From positions 295,908,982 through 295,972,981 of the forward strand of contig NC_089490.1 in assembly GCF_036850765.1 (NCBI RefSeq): a stretch of DNA of 64,000 nt. The letters are read 5' to 3'. Below the pieces are notes generated by a model, which worked only from the letters and a program-made list of their open reading frames with translations, did not search any database and was not told where the DNA came from. A program made the translations under genes and the position numbers. Source of the stretch: Saccopteryx bilineata. Its lineage: Eukaryota > Chordata > Mammalia > Chiroptera > Emballonuridae. Positions 57,327 to 64,000 of the stretch are shown one piece after another. The number at the start of each line of letters is the position of its first letter. Within the stretch, counting starts at the first letter, position 1.

Positions 57327-60300
57327 AAAGCATTCATTCTGCACTTGAATCCAAGGCATCTGGAGGATCTCATCAATTTGAATGCTGCCATGACCCCCAG
57401 GGACTTAATTTGGGCAAAACCCTAAGGGATAGGTGTCCTCTATACAGAGAAGGCTGATGCTTGGGGACGGAAGGGCAGAGGGCTGGTGTAGGGCTCAGTC
57501 AGGAGGAGAATGACCCAAAAAAGCAATGTGACAGAGGAGGAGAGATGTAAACGACTCGCAGTGGGAAGCCCAGTCCCCCTGGCGATGTGATATGATGAGG
57601 CCCAGTGGTCTGCTTTCTCCCCGTGGGCAGTCTGGGCGTTGGACTCAGCGCTGTTGATCCTGTTGCTGTCTTCCATCACTGAGAAGTGAGTGTTATGCAG
57701 ATGCTCTCTCCAAGGAGACAGAAAAAGGGATTTTGTGATGCTCACCACACAGCTATGTGCCCCTGAAGCTGCACTGAACTTTTCTCCGTGTCCAGCCCAG
57801 ACCCCTCCCTGTGCCTCTTCTGCTCTGCTGCCCAGCCCCCTTGCTCACCGCCCTGGCTGTGCCCAGATGCTGAGAACCGGCAAGCCACTTCATCCTGCTC
57901 TCCTACCTTCTCCCCTCCAGGCCTTTGGTTTTTCTCTCTTCCTGAGTGATTTAGCTTTGTCCGGGCCAATCTCACACCCCACACTCACCACCTAACTCTG
58001 CCTTGAGGGCTACCAGCAAGTGCCCTTCTCGGGGAGCCGTCCACAAGCACCCAGCTGAGCTTCCCAGCCCACGAGCACTACGGCAGGAGCAGGTGCCCAG
58101 GCCACGGAGCGCTGCGGCGGGAGCCGGCGCCCGGGCCACGGAGCGCTGCGGCGGGAGCCGGCGCCCGGGCCACGGAGCGCTGTGGTGTGAGCTGGTGCCC
58201 AGCACCTCCGTCGTGGTTTGGAGGGATTGGCGACGGCTGCTGTCTCTACGGGTTTCTCGCACAGGGAAGGACAGAGATGGGGCTGAGGAAAATGGAGCCA
58301 GGTCCCTGCCAGCGGAGATGAGAGATCAAAGTAAAAGGGAGATCTTTCTGGCACTTGCCAACACCCAGTGCGTGGGGCTGAGCTCTGGGAAATCTGAAAC
58401 GGCGACCTCAGAAGTAACTGTGACAGTGTCAGGCTAGATGAAAACAAAATTGCTCTGGTTCTGAGAGGTGTTTGCACACCAAGGTTGCCCTGCCACTGTC
58501 AGGGACTTATCCGGTCTGCAGTTTGCATTTGCTAGGTATGTTGTGCGATGTGGCAACATCAATTAAGCTACTTAATGTAGCTTTGCTCAGAGCTCCGGAC
58601 CCGGGAGAACAGAAGGGCGAGTGGTGCTCAAACCACCAAAGCCCCACACAGTTAATGACCTGGGTAAATCCACAGAATAACGCTTTGATTAAGGAGGGAC
58701 GCATTCCTGGGGGACCTTGGAGAACAACTGAGCCACCTGTGGACCCAAGGACAGAATGTCACTGACGAATCTCCGACAAGTGCCCTTTCCTGGGAATACT
58801 CAATTGTAAGAAAATGAAAGCCTATTTCCACCAGCAGCTCCTTTCAGCAGGACTGAAATATCCGTGAGTGGAATAACCCTGATTAGCGCAGCCCACAGAC
58901 GCCCCCAGGGTCTGATTTCACGGCCCCTCTAGACCTTCTCCGCAGCAGTTAAGCGTTCACGAGAAAATCCCTTCTCTTTATGTGGCGTCTTCGGCTGCAT
59001 CATTTTGAGAAACAATTTTTAAGAGGCGAAGCACAATAAACCCCCACATTTTTATTTCTCTTATCTGAGATAGCTCTTGAAGTTTCCAACTAATCTTTAA
59101 AACGGTTCATTTCTCCCCACTTCCAAGCCTAAACCAATACATTTTTTAAAAAAAGAGGGAGAGGAAAGGGGGAAAACAGACCTCCCCTGAGCTACTGGGC
59201 AAAAGGGTGTGATTTGTAAGTTTCTAAAAACCCTCCCAGCCCTCCTTATTTTGACAAAGCTACTTAACACTTCAAGCAATGAACTACAGGGCATAAAAGT
59301 ATAATCTGCAGAGAAAACCTTAATCCTCTGTAGTAACCTATTTGAATCTCCTCAAACACATTGCGGTGTATGGGCCTGGAGAATTAAGTCAATTGTTTGA
59401 TCTGAGAAGAAAGGCAATTAGGGCTCTCTCTTGATCTTTCTGGTTGAATTCTAGTCAGGGGCAGCCACTGTTCTCAACAGCTTCATTTGAGACCCCTATT
59501 ATTATAATAATAGAGGTGAGCTACATTGAAGGGCCCTTTTCATTACGAGTTGTTTTATCTGAGAGCTTCCAATCGTGATGGGCTACTATTACACATACAA
59601 ACGATCAGCTAGCTGTATGGGTGTTTTTTTTTCTTAAAGTTCAGTTAAAACTTCTTCCTTAACCTGACAAATATTCCAGCTGATATGGAAAAAAACCAAA
59701 CAAACCTTTCAGAAGCAACTATCTGGGTGATGGGACTGCCGTGTTCATTCACCGCTCGGTTATTAGCAGAGATCCGATGGGGGTGTCTCTGGGGCCACTG
59801 ACAGACAATGGGCAAGACAGCAACGGAGAATCTCGCTGGGCTGGTCTTGGAAGAACACTGAGCCTTCTGTCCTTATTTGCTAACAGCAACTCCCGAATTT
59901 CTAAACAGAAGCAGCAATCTAGTTGGAGGTGGCAACTCGGAACTGTGCTTCCATTAAACGATTATACGAAACTGAATGATCATTTGTCCACAGCAAGGAA
60001 TATTGGAAAGGGACTTGCGGCTGGAGATTATGGGGGTCAAATGACTAAAGCCCGTCCCAAGCCACTCATTGGTGACGTCACTGATGACCGAGCCCTCCCT
60101 TGGGCTTCTGTGGCCGGATCTCATCATCTGTATAGAATGAAGCTCCTGAAGCTGGCCCGCTTGTCCATTTATGTGAGCTCCTGCGGAGAGGTCTGAGAGC
60201 CAGTGCTGGGGGAGACGAGAGGACAAGCTCCTCTGCTCCTGGCTGGGTCCCCTGGACTCATGCTGTCCTGCCCTAGCATCTTGTTCCTCACCAAGTCCAA

Positions 60301-60444
60301 GTGCAGACCAGAGAGGGTGCAGAAGTCCTGGCCTCCGTGGGGCAAGCTCCTCGCCACAGCCTCAGAGTTCGGCAGGAAGGCTGGTCGGAGCAAGCTGTTC
60401 TGCTCCAAGGTCACTGAGGCTTGTGGCAGGATGGCAAGGGGCAG
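57327..60444. other. intergenic, no gene recognised
   Basis: It includes a GC-rich minisatellite (58079-58201) and an 18-base perfect palindrome (59496-59513). The 58980-59700 part is repeat-free with GATA- and SOX-like words and may hold conserved noncoding elements (unverified). No coding exon is recognised in 57690-58440 despite open frames on both strands. Confidence 0.5.
58079..58201. repeat. GC-rich 34-bp minisatellite
   Basis: GGCCACGGAGCGCT recurs at 58100, 58134 and 58168, a 34-base period. The two central units are identical (GCGGCGGGAGCCGGCGCCCG...) and the outer units are diverged. It is rich in CpG. The period is not a multiple of three, so overlapping frames repeat in different registers and are not coding. 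Confidence 0.9.
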
Positions 60445-60950
60445 CCTGGTTACTTTTATTCAGCCAACAGTTGAGAGCCCACAGTGCCAAGGCAGATCAG
60501 GGCTAGTCCTGTGCACCAGGAGCTTGTGGTCCTAGTGAGTGGAGCTGGGGGAGGCAAGAGATTGTAACAATATGGTGAGACAAAAGTGACTTGGGAAAGA
60601 ACCCAAGATTATATATTTGACCTCAATTTAAGTCCAAGGAAAGGCTTGCTAAGTCCAAGGAGAAGGTTCTGAGCTGAGACCCTAAACATGAGTAATAGAT
60701 CGTTAGCAAGGAGGTGGCCAATTTCAAGCAGTATGAAGTCTTAGACTAAGAAAAAGCAGAATGTTTAAATATCTGCCACCTGCTCTGTAAGGTGGCACAT
60801 AGTGTGAGGGGGTGGGGGCCAGAGGAGAGATGGATGTCTGATCCTGAGGGAGTTTCATGCTTTATCGGACAGGCAATGGGGAACTCATGAAACATTTTAA
60901 ACAGAATAACCTGAAGGGATCAATTGTTTAGAGAAAGAACAGGAATGTAT
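60445..60950 (-). repeat. L2 LINE 3' region
   Basis: On +: TTTTATTCAGCCAACAGTTG, CAGGGCTAGTCCTGTGCACC, AGGAGCTTGTGGTCCTAGTG, CTGAGCTGAGACCCTAAACA and CAATGGGGAACTCATGAAAC. This is the reversed L2 3' UTR over about 500 bp. Confidence 0.75.
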
Positions 60951-61774
60951 TTGTTTTATGTTGCTGCATAACAAATGACCACAAATGTAGCTAGCTACTT
61001 AGAATAGCATCTCTTCCAGCTAGGTTGGCACATACAGTTAACCATCCAAAAGAATGCGAGTACTGGCACTGTTGAAATAATTGTTGGGGTGAGGGTGAGG
61101 GGAGAAACACTACCATATACATTTGCCACAAGTTTTGAACCTAAATCTAAAACCCAACCTTCATATGTAATACAGAGGATAAAGGAAGAAAGTACAGGAA
61201 TACCCCACATCTGGAATGTGGGAAGCCTAGGGGGCAGCTGAATGGATTTCCTCGATTAGAAAAAAAGGAGAGCAGAGAAATGTTTTAGATATAAAGAGAT
61301 GTGACATAAAAATCAAAGGAAATGCATGGATAATAATTGCCTGGACAAACCAGCAGTCCATGTGAAGACAGATTGATGATTAGAAGTTATTAAGAAGTTT
61401 TTAATCATTTTGTTAGGTATCATAATGATACTGTGGTTAAACAATAAAGTAGCATGGTTGGCCTGAAAAAGGTCTCTTTGCATGAGGAATAGAATCAACA
61501 GCCGAGTAGAGTGACATCCTCTCTCACGGAGGTCTGACCTCCTGACTTCCACCCTTCCTTTGGAAGGAATGATCCTTCCTATGGTACTTTATGTACATGA
61601 GTGTACTTCCTTTTTTAAACAGTAAGCTCCTTGAAGACAAAGACTCCTCTAATCTTCCATGGCCAAAATATAAGATGCTATAAATACTAATAAATCTTAG
61701 AATGTTCCCCAAACCCTTAATTCCTAAGGATTTGCTTTATTTCATGATGGTTATATTTTAACAGCTGACCTAAA
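60951..61774. other. intergenic, MLT1-like end at 60951-60985
   Basis: GTATTTGTTTTATGTTGCTG, then CATAACAAATGACCAC, resembles a reversed MLT1 end. The remainder is unassigned. Confidence 0.45.
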
Positions 61775-61975
61775 CTAGGGGATATCAACCAGGGGTGATT
61801 TTGTCCTTAGGGGATATTTGGCAATATCTGGAGATACTTTCAGCTGTCACAACTGGGGGAAGGGATGCTCCTGAATTAGTGGGTAGAGGCCAGGAATGCA
61901 ACTGAACACCCTACAAGCACAGGATAGTCCCTCCTGCCCCAACAAAGTCAACAGTGCCAGGTTGAGATACCTTGT
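61775..61975. mobile_element. old hAT-Charlie-type MITE (MER20-like)
   Basis: ATCAACCAGGGGTGATTTTG, GGATATTTGGCAATATCTGG, CAGCTGTCACAACTGGGGGA, GTGGGTAGAGGCCAGGAATG and GCCAGGTTGAGATACC give the full element order. The MER20 name is from memory and may be a sister family. Confidence 0.7.
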
Positions 61976-62003
61976 CCTGCTCAGTGTCCTGTAGGGTCTA
62001 CCT

Positions 62004-62747
62004 TAGGCATGGCCAACATATGGCCCGTGGGCCGGATTAAATTTTTAATATTCTCTGCTACTTTAAAATCTCAGCTACTCAGAAATGGAAGTGTCTTTGA
62101 TTATTGGATATCGAGATATTTAAGAAGATAGTGATACGCAGAAAAGAATTCCACGTGACTAATCTAGGATTAACTTCCAATAATTGGTCTAATGGATTCA
62201 CGATACTTCTTTATTTTTTTAAAAAATTCCATTATAAAGATTTACAACTTTTGTACTAGTCTGTACTCGATATGAACTGTTTGATGTTTAGTAGTGATGT
62301 GAAACCCACATTCTTCTAGGCAGAGTTTGCCAGTGCGCACCCAAGGTCAAACAATTCATTATTTTTGTGGTCAAGTGTATTGAATCAAGTGGCATTATAG
62401 CATAGAAAATAGCTGCAGTTGATAACTGAAAACGTGTCCAGGCTGTTTGTAAAACAAAATAATTGTTTTATTTGCGATATAACTTCTTCAAGCTCATTCT
62501 ATTAATTAAATATTGTTTCGATTGATTGCGATAGTTTGAATATTTATGATATGTAATTATATTATCAAAATATTGTATATTAAAATTTTTTCACTCACAT
62601 CTATTCATAAACAAATTACATAATAAAATTTTGTTTACTTAAATGAATCATTTTTGTATTTAACATTTTTTAATTTTAATATTTCGTCCGGCCCATGAAG
62701 AAAGTTTTCTAATCTGTCCCGGGCGCAAAAACTGTTGGCCACGCCTG
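62004..62747. mobile_element. hAT-type non-autonomous DNA transposon, 744 bp
   Basis: Perfect 8-bp target duplications GTCTACCT (61996-62003 and 62748-62755) flank it. The left end is TAGGCATGGCCAACATATGG; the reverse complement of the right end is CAGGCGTGGCCAACAGTTTT. Both ends carry GGCCC-rich subterminal motifs. The interior is very AT-rich and has no transposase frame. It lies just 28 bp after an older hAT fossil. Confidence 0.9.
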
Positions 62748-62799
62748 GTCTACCTCCTCTGTAGCCTCCAGATCTGTTCTACCCCAGCTCCCCAAGCCC

Positions 62800-63440
62800 A
62801 GTGCGACTCAGGCCTTCATCACAGACAGTTCCCATGGAATAACACAGGTTCCTAACCCACATTCCTCCCACCTAATCCTGCTGCTCCCTTGGAAGGAAAT
62901 GTCTTCCCCCATCACACAAGCTACCTCACCTTCAAAGTTCAGTGACCTCAGGCAGTAACTGCTCTGTGAAGCTGTGCCTGTCTGGCCTCCTTTCCCTCCC
63001 TCCCAGTCTCATTCAGGGGCACTTTGTCTGTAGAGGCACCACAATTTGATGCTGGCTTTGGCATTTTGATGCACATGAAAGGGTAGTAAAAGTTCTTGTT
63101 TTAAAAAAAAAAGGTTCAAAATTTTCCCTTGCTTTTTTGCTTTTGCTCATAACATTTTCAAGAACACTCAATGAAACCAGGATTCTTCCCCTTCCAGTTC
63201 TGCTATCTGTGGGGAAAGGTGGACACCAGGGCTGTCTTTTCTTATAAGTACCGTCTCATATTTTTATAATTAACAAATGTAAAACCCTTAGAGAGTTCTC
63301 TCTACCTCGGAATTCCCTCTAACGTGTATGCAACATGCATAGGTGCATGTGTTTTGTTCACTGCTGTAGCCCCAGAGCCTAGAACAGTTCCTGAAATATA
63401 GTAGGCACTCATTATATATATGCTAAAATAACAAATGAAG
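62800..63440 (+). repeat. L2 LINE 3' region
   Basis: TACCTCACCTTCAAAGTTCA, GTGAAGCTGTGCCTGTCTGG and TTTGTTCACTGCTGTAGCCC, then CAGAGCCTAGAACAGTTCCT and ATAGTAGGCACTCATTATAT, in L2 sense order, with an unrelated insert at about 63040-63300. Confidence 0.75.
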
Positions 63441-64000
63441 GCACATTTTTAAAAACGTTTTGCTTTTATTAATAAGAAACCAGGAGTGTTCAGTTTAAAA
63501 CAACATTTTTTTTTCAATGTCATGTCTTTTAATGTAACATTAGCCCTTTGCTGCAGGGACCACTTTGAACTGATGCAAGCTATGAACCCTGTCTTCCAGT
63601 GCCCCCTCAAACCCAAATACACACATAACATTTCAGAAGGTTCTGAGCCTTCCCTAAAATCCATTAATAAACTTCTTAAAGGGTCTGCTGACCCCAGGGT
63701 GAGAGAGTGTGGCTTAATGTGTCATTTGGCTTAGAATCATGATTTCGCCCCTATTCTAATGATTCAAAGAATATATGTGACTCAAATACGTCTTTCCCCC
63801 TCCCATCGGCTAGTTAAATGTTAAGAGATTCTATCTACAAAGGATTCACTGCTTAGAGAAGTTTAAATTCAATATTTGCAGCTGAGAACTTGTAAACATT
63901 GAGATGAAGGCTAAAAAATCTAGTTAATAATCCAAATTTCAGAAAAGGATGTTAGTAGAGAACAGTCCAAATATCTGGTAAAGGGAATTTTCCACGTGTT
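63441..64000. other. intergenic end of the window, no gene recognised
   Basis: AT-rich unique sequence; the two opposing open frames at 63449-63734 have no recognised similarity. Confidence 0.5.

Noticed and set aside
57690..58477. Overlapping open frames on both strands around a GC-rich repeat
   Set aside because: They result from the 34-bp CpG-rich minisatellite and GC bias; the repeat period breaks any one frame.
3857..64000. Search for DROSHA 3' exons expected downstream of CDH6 in human
   Set aside because: No RNase III or double-stranded RNA-binding coding sequence recognised on either strand; the gene probably lies beyond the window.
1..64000. CRISPR arrays, operons, bacterial promoters, rRNA genes
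   Set aside because: The window is vertebrate nuclear DNA; no regularly spaced repeat arrays or rRNA motifs were seen.

Overview
The window looks like mammalian nuclear DNA, most probably from a bat. It carries intron/exon structure with one spliced coding exon, mammal-wide fossil repeats (MIR, L2, MLT1) and tRNA-headed SINEs of the type I associate with bats. It also holds several non-autonomous DNA transposons (mariner, pogo and hAT types), which is unusual for a mammal outside Chiroptera. The bat assignment rests on remembered SINE consensus sequences, so it is an inference; family and species cannot be fixed.

Gene content is sparse. Positions 1-3366 are the end of an intron. Positions 3367-3857 are the terminal coding exon of a type II classical cadherin, best matching CDH6 (K-cadherin), on the + strand, ending in a TAA stop. 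A long AT-rich stretch poor in young repeats follows and is probably the CDH6 3' UTR, with the best poly(A) signals at 9421 and 9906. From about 10 kb to the end I find no further coding exon; in human the next gene downstream of CDH6 is DROSHA, but none of its coding sequence was recognised here.

The intergenic part is a layered record of mobile elements. A tandem pair of perfect CTCF-type sites lies at 10667-10749, just beyond the probable CDH6 3' end. A small mariner MITE occurs twice (1-128 and 13161-13410). SINEs lie at 16.3, 24.9, 35.8, 45.1, 47.9, 49.6 and 52.1 kb. MLT1 LTRs lie at 22.8, 29.4 and 33.0 kb. Several L1, L2 and MIR fragments fill the gaps.

The most distinctive region is 36.7-43.3 kb. 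It contains a compact minus-strand LTR element (36723-39216) with two LTRs, a perfect 5-bp target duplication, a tRNA-Ser-type primer binding site and only about 1.1 kb of internal DNA. That interior lacks recognisable gag, pol or env and instead begins with an ORF predicted to encode a membrane segment followed by an acidic coiled coil. A related solo LTR in the opposite orientation lies at 40142-40846, and a more diverged relative at 42741-43266.

Farther on are a pogo-like transposon with a SINE inserted in its transposase remnant (51763-52764), a GC-rich 34-bp minisatellite (58079-58201) and a 744-bp hAT element with a perfect 8-bp target duplication (62004-62747).
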